Shown: positions 18,952-27,766 of the stretch, in pieces | How the letters are laid out: the number at the start of each line of letters is the position of its first letter | How positions within the stretch are numbered: position 1 is the first letter of the stretch | Source: Pseudobacteroides sp. | GTDB lineage: Bacteria > Bacillota > Clostridia > Acetivibrionales > DSM-2933 | Assembly (NCBI RefSeq): GCF_036567765.1 | Contig: NZ_DATCTU010000112.1 | Location: 62,001-126,000, forward strand | Reading direction: 5' to 3' | Length of the DNA stretch: 64,000 nucleotides | Program-made: the position numbers and the translations under genes | The notes under the pieces: model-generated | Database searches by the model: none | What the model was told of the DNA's origin: nothing | The model's input: the letters and a program-made list of their open reading frames with translations, nothing else

Positions 18952-19389
18952 TTGTTTTCAGGTGAATACCAACACTCAGTTGATCCCAAAGGGCGTTTAA
19001 TAATGCCTTCAAAGTTCAGAGAAGGACTTGGGGAAAAATTTATGATTACCAGAGGGCTGGATGACTGTTTGTTTGTGTATTCTATGACAGATTGGGAAAG
19101 CTTTGAAACCAAGCTTAAATCACTCCCTATGACAGACAACAATGCAAGAGCATTTGTAAGGTTTTTCCTTTCAGGTGCAACAGAATGTGAATTGGACAAG
19201 CAGGGAAGAATATTAGTACCACAGAATTTAAGGGATTATGCAGGAATAGATAAGGATGTTGCGGTAGTTGGCGTATCCTCCAGAGTAGAAATCTGGGATA
19301 AGGACAAGTGGCAGAAGTATATATGCGATGTCAATGCTAATCCGAATGAGCTTGCAAAGAACTTAACTTCAATCGGTCTGGTATTCTAA
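18952..19389 (+). CDS. mraZ: Transcriptional regulator MraZ
   Basis: A protein of about 145 residues with duplicated AbrB-like SpoVT/MraZ domains: FSGEYQHSVDPKGRLIMPSKFRE, and ATECELDKQGRILVPQNLRDYAG in the second half. The start is placed at TTG 18952 because the family begins M-F-x-G-E-Y and AGGTGA (18941-18946) is then well spaced; GTG 18943 lacks a site. MraZ controls the dcw cluster and is first in it here, preceded by its likely operator repeats. Confidence 0.95.
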   Translation: MFSGEYQHSVDPKGRLIMPSKFREGLGEKFMITRGLDDCLFVYSMTDWESFETKLKSLPMTDNNARAFVRFFLSGATECELDKQGRILVPQNLRDYAGIDKDVAVVGVSSRVEIWDKDKWQKYICDVNANPNELAKNLTSIGLVF

Positions 19390-19424
19390 AAAATAAGCTA
19401 TAGCGGAATAATTTAAGGTGAAAA

Positions 19425-20369
19425 ATGGAATTTAATCATAAGCCGGTAATGCTAAACGAGTGTATTGACTATTTGAATATTAAGCCCGACGGCATTTATG
19501 TTGACGGTACTCTTGGAGGAGCAGGGCACTCATCCCATATTTATAAAAGTCTTAATGAATGTGGTGTGTTAATTGGCTTGGATCAGGATTATTTTGCTAT
19601 AGAGGTGTCTGCAAAACGAATAAAAGAGTTGGGTGGACAAGGTAAGGTTTATCTCATTAACAGCAACTTCAAAAATCTGAAGGAGATTTGCACTGATCTC
19701 AAAATCGGTGGTGTTGACGGAGTTCTTCTCGACCTTGGGGTATCATCCCATCAGTTGGATGAAGCTGAAAGGGGATTCGGGTATCAGAATGACGCTCCTT
19801 TGGATATGCGAATGGATAGAAACAACGAGTTAAATGCTGAGATTGTTGTTAATGAATATGATGAAAAAAGAATCAAGGAAATAATAAGGGATTACGGGGA
19901 AGAGAAGTGGGCTTCAAGGATTGCTGAGTTTATAGCAAGGGAAAGAAAAAAGAAAAGAATCAGCACCACTCATGAACTTGTAGATATTATTAAGGCGGCC
20001 ATACCCAGTGCCGCAAGAAGAGAAGGACCCCATCCTGCAAAACGTACCTTTCAGGCAATAAGGATTGAGGTCAATAATGAGCTTGGAATACTTGAAAAGA
20101 CCATTGACGATATAGTTTCTGTCTTAAACCCGGGAGGAAGACTGCTTATAATAACATTCCATTCCCTCGAAGACAGGATTGTAAAAAATGAATTCTTGAA
20201 AAAAGCAAAGCCTTGCACATGCCCTGACAGCTTTCCGGTGTGTGTATGCGGGAAGAAGCCTGAGGTAGAACTGTTAACAAGAAAGCCTATAGTTGCTTCG
20301 GCTAAGGAGCTTGAGGAAAACCCCAGATCCCGCAGTGCTAAATTAAGAGTATTAAAAAAACTAACATAA
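19425..20369 (+). CDS. rsmH: 16S rRNA (cytosine(1402)-N4)-methyltransferase RsmH (MraW)
   Basis: RsmH methylates C1402 of 16S rRNA in the P-site. The protein (314 residues) shows HKPVMLNECIDYL at the start, SAM motif YVDGTLGGAGHSSHIY, GVLLDLGVSSHQLDEAERGF, and the C-terminal ITFHSLEDRIVKNEF. It is second in the dcw cluster, as usual. Confidence 0.97.
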   Translation: MEFNHKPVMLNECIDYLNIKPDGIYVDGTLGGAGHSSHIYKSLNECGVLIGLDQDYFAIEVSAKRIKELGGQGKVYLINSNFKNLKEICTDLKIGGVDGVLLDLGVSSHQLDEAERGFGYQNDAPLDMRMDRNNELNAEIVVNEYDEKRIKEIIRDYGEEKWASRIAEFIARERKKKRISTTHELVDIIKAAIPSAARREGPHPAKRTFQAIRIEVNNELGILEKTIDDIVSVLNPGGRLLIITFHSLEDRIVKNEFLKKAKPCTCPDSFPVCVCGKKPEVELLTRKPIVASAKELEENPRSRSAKLRVLKKLT

Positions 20370-20379
20370 ATACTAATGA

Positions 20380-20715
20380 TAAAAATGTACGAAAGAACAA
20401 AAGACAAAAGAAATTAAAATTATTAAACACAAAAGAAGAATTAATCTAGAAAAAACAAAGGATAAAACTGAAAGCAAGCTAAAGTACAAAAGAAAAACTA
20501 CATAACAGAAAATTTAAAATTACAAAAGAAGAAGTTTAAATTAAACAAATTGCAAAAGAAAAAGTTCAAAATTACACAAAAGACAAAAGATTTTAATTAC
20601 ACAAAAGACAAAAAAGTTTATTTTACAAAAGACAAAAAAGATTTTAATTACACAAAAGACAAAAAAGCAAGTTTTTACAAAAGACAAGATTTCAAATTTT
20701 ACAAAAGATAAGGGT
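20380..20715 (+). repeat. A-rich degenerate tandem repeat between rsmH and ftsL
   Basis: The region is built from imperfect units of about 25-27 bp with the core ACAAAAGACAAAAAAG followed by TTTTAATT. The clearest run is 20570-20710, with at least six recognisable copies; the 5' part is more diverged. There is no sustained reading frame. The transcribed strand would give a purine-rich, largely unstructured RNA. I see no spacer-repeat alternation of a CRISPR. Confidence 0.75.
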
Positions 20716-20820
20716 TAAGCAATTAACTTAAAAACACAAATGAGAAGTATTAGAAAAGAGTAATTATAGAGATGGATGAAACCCAACTGCGATTCATTTA
20801 CATTTCTTAATGTCCATGCA

Positions 20821-20843
20821 CCAAAATCACCTCGTGATTTTGG
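20821..20843. repeat. Perfect hairpin related to dispersed repeat family A
   Basis: CCAAAATCAC and GTGATTTTGG (10 bp) surround a CTC loop. The same AAAATCAC/GTGATTTT hairpin forms the second half of the family A elements near 42860 and 49780, so this may be a solo fragment of that family. There is no T tract, so it is not a terminator. Confidence 0.5.
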
Positions 20844-20891
20844 TCACTAAGTTTCCGGGAGAGACCTTTATAGTCAACTCTCGGATTTATT

Positions 20892-20946
20892 GTCCTCTTT
20901 AACATGTATGAATAATTTGCTTAATACCAAATGGGTTAAGGAGGAC
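20892..20946 (+). promoter_or_regulatory. Long-range leader hairpin occluding a Shine-Dalgarno, upstream of ftsL
   Basis: GTCCTCTTTAAC (20892-20903) pairs with GTTAAGGAGGAC (20935-20946): 12 bp with one G-T wobble and a 31-nt loop. The 3' arm contains AAGGAGGA, a strong ribosome site. Just downstream, GTG at 20955 opens an 11-codon frame ending TGA at 20990, 6 nt before the ftsL start. The arrangement resembles a translational on/off leader with a short coupling peptide, but this is inference. Confidence 0.4.
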
Positions 20947-20996
20947 GAGGTAAAGTGGGTAATTCTGTGAATATTTTGGAAAAGAGGTGAATACAA

Positions 20997-21485
20997 TTGT
21001 TAGCGGAGAAAGAAAAATACTATTACGGAACAGCTGCTCCTAAGATCGACTATGATGTTTATGAAAACAATAAATTACTAAAGGCTAAAAAAAGATATAA
21101 GAAAAACAATAAAGTAAAGCTGAAAGCTGTATTCTGTATTTTGATATTCTTTGTATCCTTTTCCCATATCATTTATATGTATGCACAGATTACTGAAATG
21201 GATTATAAGCTTAGCAAGATGAATAAAGAATTGAATGAGCAGAAAAATGATAATATCAGATTAAGTCTTGAAATACAAAAGCACCTTGATTTGAACAGGA
21301 TAAGGGAAGTTGCCCAAACACGGCTTGATATGCAAAAGCCTGACAAACATCAAATAATATACGTTAATGTTCCAAAAACTGATTTTACTGAACTCCCTGA
21401 AAAGGGCGAGCACAGCATAAGGGAAGGAAGCCTGCTTTCATATGTGGCAGGTATATTCAATAATCTGTTCGGTTTTATTGGTTAA
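20997..21485 (+). CDS. ftsL: FtsL-like septum formation protein
   Basis: A 162-residue single-pass protein: a basic cytoplasmic N-terminus (KAKKRYKKNNKVKLKAV), one membrane helix around residues 44-62 (FCILIFFVSFSHIIYMY), then a coiled-coil-like outer part (MDYKLSKMNKELNEQKNDN) and DLNRIREVAQTRLDMQKP. That is the FtsL/DivIC pattern of divisome scaffold proteins. The assignment rests mainly on topology and position between rsmH and the PBP gene. The start is TTG 20997 after AGAGGTGA. Confidence 0.82.
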   Translation: MLAEKEKYYYGTAAPKIDYDVYENNKLLKAKKRYKKNNKVKLKAVFCILIFFVSFSHIIYMYAQITEMDYKLSKMNKELNEQKNDNIRLSLEIQKHLDLNRIREVAQTRLDMQKPDKHQIIYVNVPKTDFTELPEKGEHSIREGSLLSYVAGIFNNLFGFIG

Positions 21486-21549
21486 AAAATACTTCTGATA
21501 AACCTTGCAACCTACACGTTGCAAGGGAAAAAAATGCCAGCAAGGGTTG

Positions 21550-21620
21550 AAAGGATAAGGACTATAATGTTATAAGTTACGATTAACATCGTAACTTATT
21601 TAGTAGTTTATCCTTTTTTT
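21550..21620 (+). terminator. Bipartite hairpin with T8 tract between ftsL and the PBP gene
   Basis: An outer stem AAAGGATAA (21550-21558) pairs with TTATCCTTT (21608-21616). An inner perfect stem TAAGTTACGAT (21573-21583) pairs with ATCGTAACTTA (21588-21598) over a TAAC loop, and a run of T residues follows. It looks like an intrinsic terminator or attenuator inside the dcw operon. Another perfect hairpin, CCTTGCAAC/GTTGCAAGG (21503-21526), lies just upstream without a T tract. Confidence 0.6.
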
Positions 21621-21650
21621 GCAGGAGATTTTTGCAGTGGAGGTATAATT

Positions 21651-23828
21651 TTGACAGGAATAGGGTTAACTATAAAAAAAAGGCTATTGGTTGTTTTAGT
21701 GTTCTTTTTAGCCGTAATAATACTGCTCCTGGTAAGGCTTATTTTTATACAGATAGTTAATGGCGAGTGGTATCAACAGCAGGCGTATGAACAGCAGAAC
21801 TCAGGTATAGAAATAACTGCGGGAAGGGGAACTATTTATGACAGGAATGGAAAAGAACTTGCAATAAGTGCAAATGTTGAAACAGTATCCATTAATCCTC
21901 AAGAAGTAAGAAGCTCTAAAAAAGATAAATATATGATAGCAAAAGGGCTTTCGGAGATATTGTCACTTAAAGAGGAAGATATAATAAAAAAACTTGACAG
22001 AAAAAGCAGGTATGAAAGGATTATCAGGAAAGTAGATAAGGATATTGGCGATAGGATCAGAAAATGGATTAAGGATGAGCAATTAAGCGGAATTTATGTA
22101 GTTGAAGATACAAAAAGGTTTTATCCCAACAGAAACCTAGCTGCTCATGTAATTGGATTTACAGGGACAGATAACCAAGGTCTTGATGGAATAGAAGCCA
22201 CAATGGATAAGTATCTTAAGGGAAAGCCTGGAAAAATACTAAGTGAAGTTGATGCAGGCGGAAGAGAAATACCTTCAAATGAGCAAAAGCATGTTGCTCC
22301 GAAGAAGGGAAATAATGTAGTATTAACCTTAGATGAGACCATCCAGTATTTAGCTGAAAAAGCACTTGAAAAAGCAATAAAGGATTATAAGATATTAAGA
22401 GGGGCAACAGCAATAGTGATGGATCCTAGAAATGGCGACATCCTAGCTCTTACATCAAAGCCTGATTTTGATCTGAATGCTCCGTTTGCTGCTCCAATAG
22501 GTGTTGATAAGAACGAATGGAAGGGTACTACGAAAAAGGATATTGAAACCCTCCAAAAAACTGTTTGGAGGAATAAAGCTGTTGTCGATTCCTACGAACC
22601 GGGCTCAACCTTTAAAGCTGTAACTTCAGCTGCAGGGCTTCAGGAAGGAGTAATTAGACCGGATAGTCCTGTAACAGATGCGACGGTTAGGGTAGGCGGC
22701 TGGAATATTAATTGCTGGAGGCCTAATGCTCATGGAAACGAGACATTTACAGAGGGTGTGTATAATTCATGCAACCCGGTTTTTGTAAGGTTGTCCCAAT
22801 CCCTTGGAATTGAGAAGTTTTATAGCTATGTAAGAAATTTCGGGTTCTTTGATAAAACAGGAATTGACTTACCGGGAGAAGCAAAAAGTGTTATACATAA
22901 AAAACCCACTGAAGTTGACATGGCAGCAGCTTCCTTCGGTCAAAGGTTTCAGATAACTCCCATACAGCTGATAACAGCTTATGGTGCTATCGCCAATGGC
23001 GGGACATTGTATAAGCCAAGGTTGGTCAAAGAGCTCACCGATGATGAAGGCAACATAGTAAAAACATTTGAGCCGGAGAATATCAGAAATGTAATAACAA
23101 AGGAGACATCAGCTACGTTAAGAACCATTTTAGAAGGTGTTGTTTCGGAGGGAACCGGAGGCAATGCTTATATAAAGGGTTACAGACTTGCAGGTAAAAC
23201 CGGAACATCAGAAACCCTTCAGACCAAGAAGTACGGGAGATATATCGCATCCTTTATGTCATTTGCACCTGCAGACAATCCTGTTCTTTGCTGCCTTGTC
23301 ATACTGGACCATCCTGACGTATATCCTCATACAGGGGGCATGGTAGCGGCTCCTGTAGCAGGTAAGCTTGTTGAAGATATTTTGAATTATCTTGAGGTGC
23401 CCAGAAGGTATACCGAAAAAGATAAGGATGCATTGCAGGTTGATACTACTGTGCCTGAAGTTACCGGGCTTAAATTTGAAGATGCGAAAAAGCTTTTAAA
23501 TGAGAAAGGTCTTACATATGAAATAGTAAATAAGGGAAATACTAATGCTACGGTTGTGATGGAACAAATGCCTAAGCCTGATGCTATTGTTCCAGAAAAA
23601 ACAGTTGTGCTATTATATACCTATAAGCCCGAAAGTGAACCAACGGTTATTATGCCGGATATTTTGAATGAAACAATTGATGAAGCGGCAAAAACACTTA
23701 AGGAGGCAGGGCTTAATATAAAAGCAGTCGGTTTAGGTAAGGCAGTAACACAGTCTTATCCGCCTGGCACCAAGCTGATAAAGGGGCAGTTGGTTGAAGT
23801 TGTTTTCCGAAAGCAAGATACAGAATAG
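21651..23828 (+). CDS. Class B penicillin-binding protein (FtsI/SpoVD type) with PASTA domains
   Basis: A transpeptidase of 725 residues. It has a short cytoplasmic start, a membrane helix at about residues 11-32, a dimerisation domain (GRGTIYDRNGKELA), then the active-site motifs: SxxK as STFK (Ser319), SxN as SCN (YNSCNPVF), and KTG as AGKTGTSE. Two C-terminal PASTA-like repeats follow (VPEVTGLKFEDAKKLL, MPDILNETIDEAAKTLKEAG). It cross-links septal or spore-cortex peptidoglycan with the SEDS protein at 27767. Only one such gene lies here, where Bacillus has pbpB and spoVD in tandem, so division and sporulation roles cannot be separated. The start is TTG 21651 after GTGGAGG. Confidence 0.93.
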   Translation: MTGIGLTIKKRLLVVLVFFLAVIILLLVRLIFIQIVNGEWYQQQAYEQQNSGIEITAGRGTIYDRNGKELAISANVETVSINPQEVRSSKKDKYMIAKGLSEILSLKEEDIIKKLDRKSRYERIIRKVDKDIGDRIRKWIKDEQLSGIYVVEDTKRFYPNRNLAAHVIGFTGTDNQGLDGIEATMDKYLKGKPGKILSEVDAGGREIPSNEQKHVAPKKGNNVVLTLDETIQYLAEKALEKAIKDYKILRGATAIVMDPRNGDILALTSKPDFDLNAPFAAPIGVDKNEWKGTTKKDIETLQKTVWRNKAVVDSYEPGSTFKAVTSAAGLQEGVIRPDSPVTDATVRVGGWNINCWRPNAHGNETFTEGVYNSCNPVFVRLSQSLGIEKFYSYVRNFGFFDKTGIDLPGEAKSVIHKKPTEVDMAAASFGQRFQITPIQLITAYGAIANGGTLYKPRLVKELTDDEGNIVKTFEPENIRNVITKETSATLRTILEGVVSEGTGGNAYIKGYRLAGKTGTSETLQTKKYGRYIASFMSFAPADNPVLCCLVILDHPDVYPHTGGMVAAPVAGKLVEDILNYLEVPRRYTEKDKDALQVDTTVPEVTGLKFEDAKKLLNEKGLTYEIVNKGNTNATVVMEQMPKPDAIVPEKTVVLLYTYKPESEPTVIMPDILNETIDEAAKTLKEAGLNIKAVGLGKAVTQSYPPGTKLIKGQLVEVVFRKQDTE

Positions 23829-23882
23829 GAGCTTGATTTAAAGCATATTTCCTAATTAATACCTATAACGGAGGTTTCGACT

Positions 23883-25340
23883 ATGATATTGAAAGAGCTT
23901 GTTGAAGGATTGGGCATTTTGGAGTCAAGTGGGGATATAAACGCAGAAATTACCAATATAGCTTATGATTCGAGGAAAGTTAGAAATGGTACTCTGTTTG
24001 TTTGTATAGAGGGGTTCAAGGCGGATGGACATGAGTTTGTAGCAGCAGCTGTAGAAAACGGTGTTAGAGCACTACTGGTTCAAAAGAACGTAAATGTACC
24101 GGAAGGAATAACAGTTATACGTGTTGCTGATACAAGGCTGGCATTGGCACATGTTTCAAATGCCTTTTTCAAAAACCCTTCAGACAGCTTTAATCTATAT
24201 GGAGTTACAGGTACAAAAGGCAAGACAACTACAACCTTTATGATAAAGTCCATCTTGGAAAAAGCAGGGCAAAAGGTGGGACTTATCGGTACCATTGCAA
24301 ACTTTATAGGCAATGAAACTATACCCACAGAAAGAACTACTCCTGAATCTTATGATCTTCAAGCTCTTTTTGGTGATATGGCTGATAAGAGTGTTAACAG
24401 TGTCGTGATGGAAGTTTCTTCCCACGCATTAGAGCTCCATAGGGTAAGCTGCTGTAATTATGATATCGGAGTTTTTACAAACCTTACTCAGGATCATCTG
24501 GATTTTCACGAAACCTTTGAAAACTATTTTAATGCCAAAATGAAGTTGTTTAAAATGTGCAACAGAGCTCTTATCAATATAGACAGTGATTATGGAGTAA
24601 AGGCAAGAGAAGCTGCATTAGCTGCAACTTCAAAGGTGTTTACATTCGGTATACATAAAGAGGCTGACTTTAGGGCTGTCAATATTATAACAAACCCAGA
24701 CAGTGTAGAATTCGACCTTGTTTCCATGTGGGAGAACAGCCATATCAAGGTTAATATTCCGGGAGTTTTTACCGTATATAATGCATTAGCTGCCATAGGC
24801 TGCTGTATCCTAGGGGGAATAAACCTTCAATATATAAAGGAAGGGCTTAAAGTCACACGAGTCCCAGGAAGAGCAGAGGTAGTGTATACTGATGATAAGT
24901 ATACTGTTATTATTGATTATGCACACAGCCCAGACAGCCTGGAAAACATACTTACAACTATTAAAGGCTATTCGGTTGGAAGAGTTGTGTGTCTTTTTGG
25001 CTGCGGCGGTGACCGTGACAGAACAAAAAGGCCGATAATGGGAGAAATTTCAGGAAGGTTATCCGATCTTACAATAATAACATCAGATAATCCGCGGACG
25101 GAAGAACCGGCAAATATTGTGAGTGATATTGAGAAAGGCATTAAAAGGACTAATGGAGCATATATAACTATAGTGGACCGGAAGGAAGCAATAAAATATG
25201 CCTTGGAAAATGCACAAAAAGGAGATATAATTTTGCTTGCAGGGAAGGGGCACGAAACTTACCAGATATTCAAAGACAAGACAATTCATTTTGATGAGAG
25301 AGAAGTAGTTGCTGAGTTGCTTGATTTGTTGAAAATCTAA
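23883..25340 (+). CDS. murE: UDP-N-acetylmuramoyl-L-alanyl-D-glutamate--2,6-diaminopimelate ligase
   Basis: MurE adds the third amino acid to the peptidoglycan stem peptide in the cytoplasm. The ATP-binding P-loop is GVTGTKGKTTTTFMIKSIL near residue 110. NLTQDHLDFHETFENY and IIDYAHSPDSLEN are also family motifs. DNPRTEEP near residue 403 contains the DNPR signature of enzymes that use meso-diaminopimelate. Length is 485 residues. A good GGAGG lies upstream, and murF follows after 16 nt. Confidence 0.97.
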   Translation: MILKELVEGLGILESSGDINAEITNIAYDSRKVRNGTLFVCIEGFKADGHEFVAAAVENGVRALLVQKNVNVPEGITVIRVADTRLALAHVSNAFFKNPSDSFNLYGVTGTKGKTTTTFMIKSILEKAGQKVGLIGTIANFIGNETIPTERTTPESYDLQALFGDMADKSVNSVVMEVSSHALELHRVSCCNYDIGVFTNLTQDHLDFHETFENYFNAKMKLFKMCNRALINIDSDYGVKAREAALAATSKVFTFGIHKEADFRAVNIITNPDSVEFDLVSMWENSHIKVNIPGVFTVYNALAAIGCCILGGINLQYIKEGLKVTRVPGRAEVVYTDDKYTVIIDYAHSPDSLENILTTIKGYSVGRVVCLFGCGGDRDRTKRPIMGEISGRLSDLTIITSDNPRTEEPANIVSDIEKGIKRTNGAYITIVDRKEAIKYALENAQKGDIILLAGKGHETYQIFKDKTIHFDEREVVAELLDLLKI

Positions 25341-25356
25341 TTAGAGAGGTAATTGT

Positions 25357-26742
25357 ATGCATATACTTGGATTGAAAGAAATTATTGAAGCAACGAAGGG
25401 CGAATTGATTTTTGGTGAATTGAGCACGCAGATTAATGATATTTGTACCGATTCAAGGAAGGTTATGCCTGGAAGTCTTTTTATTCCTATCAAAGGAGAA
25501 AATTTTGACGGCCATGCATTTATAAAAGAATGTTTGTCAAAAGGTGCTGCAGCATCCCTGACATCGGAAGATGTTCAGGGCTTAGACGGCATGGAAGGAA
25601 AGGCAGCTGTTAAGGTGCAGGATACTGTATTGGCTTTAGGTGATATTGCAAGATATTATAGAGGACTATTTGATATACCTTTGGTAGGAATCACAGGAAG
25701 TGTGGGTAAAACAAGCACAAAGGACATGATTGCCTGCGTGCTTTTGCAAAAGTTCAATATATTAAAAACATCGGGCAATTTTAATAACCATATAGGACTT
25801 CCTCTTACAGTGATGAATTTGGAAAGTACTCATGAAGCAGCAGTTTTGGAAATGGGAATGAGCGGCCTTGGTGAAATCAGTTATCTCACCAGAATTGCAA
25901 AGCCTGATATAGCTGTTATAACTAATATCGGTATGTCACATATAGAGAAGCTCGGTTCAAAGCAGAATATTCTAAAAGCCAAGATGGAAATTATGGAAGG
26001 CCTGCCTGAGGACGGTGTTGTGGTATTAAATGGGGATGATAGTCTCTTGTACGGTTTAAAGGGATTCTTAAAGTATAAGACAGTGTATTACGGGACTGAA
26101 GAGGGCCTTGATTTGCAGGCATATAATGTTAAAACAATGGGTGAAAGCGGGACCTGTTTTGAATTGACAATTGGGAACAGAGACTACAAGATACATATTC
26201 CTGTACCGGGAACACATAATGTGTATAATGCATTAGCGGCGATAGCTGTGGGACTTCAAATGGGGGTGCCCATTGAAGATATGATAAAAGGGATATCATC
26301 TTACAGCCCGGCCAAAATGAGGCTCAACATAATGAGCCATAAGGGTTATAAGGTGATTAACGATGCTTATAACGCAAGCCCTCAGTCTATGGAATCGGCA
26401 ATAGATGTTTTACGGGATACAAGTGAAGGCAACAGAACAATAGCAGTACTTGGAGATATGTTGGAAATGGGTGAATGGGCTTATAAAGCTCATTTTGAAG
26501 TAGGCAGATATGTTGCCTCCAAAGATATTAGCTATCTTGTTACTGTAGGACAAAACGGCAGGAATATTGCCAATGGGGCTTTAGAGGCAGGAATTCCTAT
26601 TGACAGGGTTTTTACATTCAAGGACAATGATGAGGTAAAGAAATTTTTAGAAGGCTTTGTGGAAGAAGGGGATTTTATCCTTGTAAAAGGTTCCAGAGGA
26701 ATGAAAATGGAAGAAATAGCACAAGGTCTAATGAATGATTGA
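25357..26742 (+). CDS. murF: UDP-N-acetylmuramoyl-tripeptide--D-alanyl-D-alanine ligase
   Basis: MurF adds D-Ala-D-Ala to complete the stem pentapeptide. The protein (461 residues) shows the Mur ligase P-loop GITGSVGKTSTKDMIA, the NFNNHIGLPLTVMNL motif typical of MurF, MGMSGLGEISYLTRI, and NDAYNASPQSMESAI in the C-terminal domain. It lies between murE and mraY as expected. Confidence 0.97.
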   Translation: MHILGLKEIIEATKGELIFGELSTQINDICTDSRKVMPGSLFIPIKGENFDGHAFIKECLSKGAAASLTSEDVQGLDGMEGKAAVKVQDTVLALGDIARYYRGLFDIPLVGITGSVGKTSTKDMIACVLLQKFNILKTSGNFNNHIGLPLTVMNLESTHEAAVLEMGMSGLGEISYLTRIAKPDIAVITNIGMSHIEKLGSKQNILKAKMEIMEGLPEDGVVVLNGDDSLLYGLKGFLKYKTVYYGTEEGLDLQAYNVKTMGESGTCFELTIGNRDYKIHIPVPGTHNVYNALAAIAVGLQMGVPIEDMIKGISSYSPAKMRLNIMSHKGYKVINDAYNASPQSMESAIDVLRDTSEGNRTIAVLGDMLEMGEWAYKAHFEVGRYVASKDISYLVTVGQNGRNIANGALEAGIPIDRVFTFKDNDEVKKFLEGFVEEGDFILVKGSRGMKMEEIAQGLMND

Positions 26743-26778
26743 AGAATTACAGGATGAAATACGGGGTGAAGTATTAAT

Positions 26779-27741
26779 ATGCAATTATCTATTCAGGTTG
26801 TGGTATTTGTTATTTCGTTTGTCATGGCTCTTATCGCAGGGCCTATTTTAATTCCAGCGTTGACAAGGCTCAAATTCGGTCAGACAGTTAGAGACGATGG
26901 CCCGGCAACTCACTTGAAAAAGACAGGTACACCCAACATTGGAGGTTTGATTTTTTTAATACCTATTCTTTTATTATCTGTTTATTTTTGCAGAGTATAT
27001 CCAAACATGATACCAATGTCTATAGCCACCATAGGGTTTGGACTAATAGGTTTTATTGATGATTTTATTAAAGTTAAGAAAAAAAGGAAGGATGGGCTTT
27101 ATCCCAAGCAGAAAACTGTAGGCCTTTTGCTTGTGGCAGCTGTTTTTGCCATATATACCGCTTACTTTACCGATCTTGGTGTAGATATAACCATTCCTTT
27201 TTTAGGAATAATAAATGAAAAGTGGTTTTATATAATATTTGTAATATTTGTGCTGTACAGTATAACAAATGCAGTAAACATTACCGATGGGTTGGATGGT
27301 CTTGCGGCTGGAACAACCATTATTGTAATGGTATTCTTTACTCTTATTGCCATGACCAATAGGGAGTGGGAATACAGTATGGTGTTTTCCTCCTTCGTCG
27401 CGGGAGGATGCCTCGGGTTTCTTACATTTAATATTCATCCCGCCAAGGTTTTTATGGGTGATACGGGATCATTGGCTTTAGGAGGTGCCGTCGGCACTCT
27501 TGCAATTATGATGAAGATGCCTTTTATAATACTTCTGGTTGGTGCCATATATGTAGCTGAGATACTTTCTGTTGCAATACAGGTAATATCATTCAAAACC
27601 AGGGGAAAGAGGATTTTTAAAATGGCACCTCTCCATCACCATTTTGAACTCTCAGGCTGGAAGGAAACCAAGGTAGTTTACACATTTTGGTTTGTAACAT
27701 TTGTACTATGCAGCATTGGAATCGTTTTTTATAAAGGTTGA
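26779..27741 (+). CDS. mraY: Phospho-N-acetylmuramoyl-pentapeptide-transferase
   Basis: MraY transfers phospho-MurNAc-pentapeptide to undecaprenyl phosphate to make lipid I. This polytopic 320-residue protein has KKTGTPNIGGLIF, the Asp-rich motif GFIDDFIKVKKKRKDGL, NITDGLDGLAAGT, FMGDTGSLALGG, and the HHHFELSGWKE loop. The gene that usually follows in many dcw clusters, murD, is absent; the SEDS gene starts 25 nt later. Confidence 0.97.
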   Translation: MQLSIQVVVFVISFVMALIAGPILIPALTRLKFGQTVRDDGPATHLKKTGTPNIGGLIFLIPILLLSVYFCRVYPNMIPMSIATIGFGLIGFIDDFIKVKKKRKDGLYPKQKTVGLLLVAAVFAIYTAYFTDLGVDITIPFLGIINEKWFYIIFVIFVLYSITNAVNITDGLDGLAAGTTIIVMVFFTLIAMTNREWEYSMVFSSFVAGGCLGFLTFNIHPAKVFMGDTGSLALGGAVGTLAIMMKMPFIILLVGAIYVAEILSVAIQVISFKTRGKRIFKMAPLHHHFELSGWKETKVVYTFWFVTFVLCSIGIVFYKG

Positions 27742-27766
27742 ATCTGATTTTTGTGGAGGGTATTTG

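Noticed and set aside
20380..20715. Repeat array considered as CRISPR
   Set aside because: Units are contiguous and degenerate, there are no unique spacers of constant length, and no cas gene is in the window.
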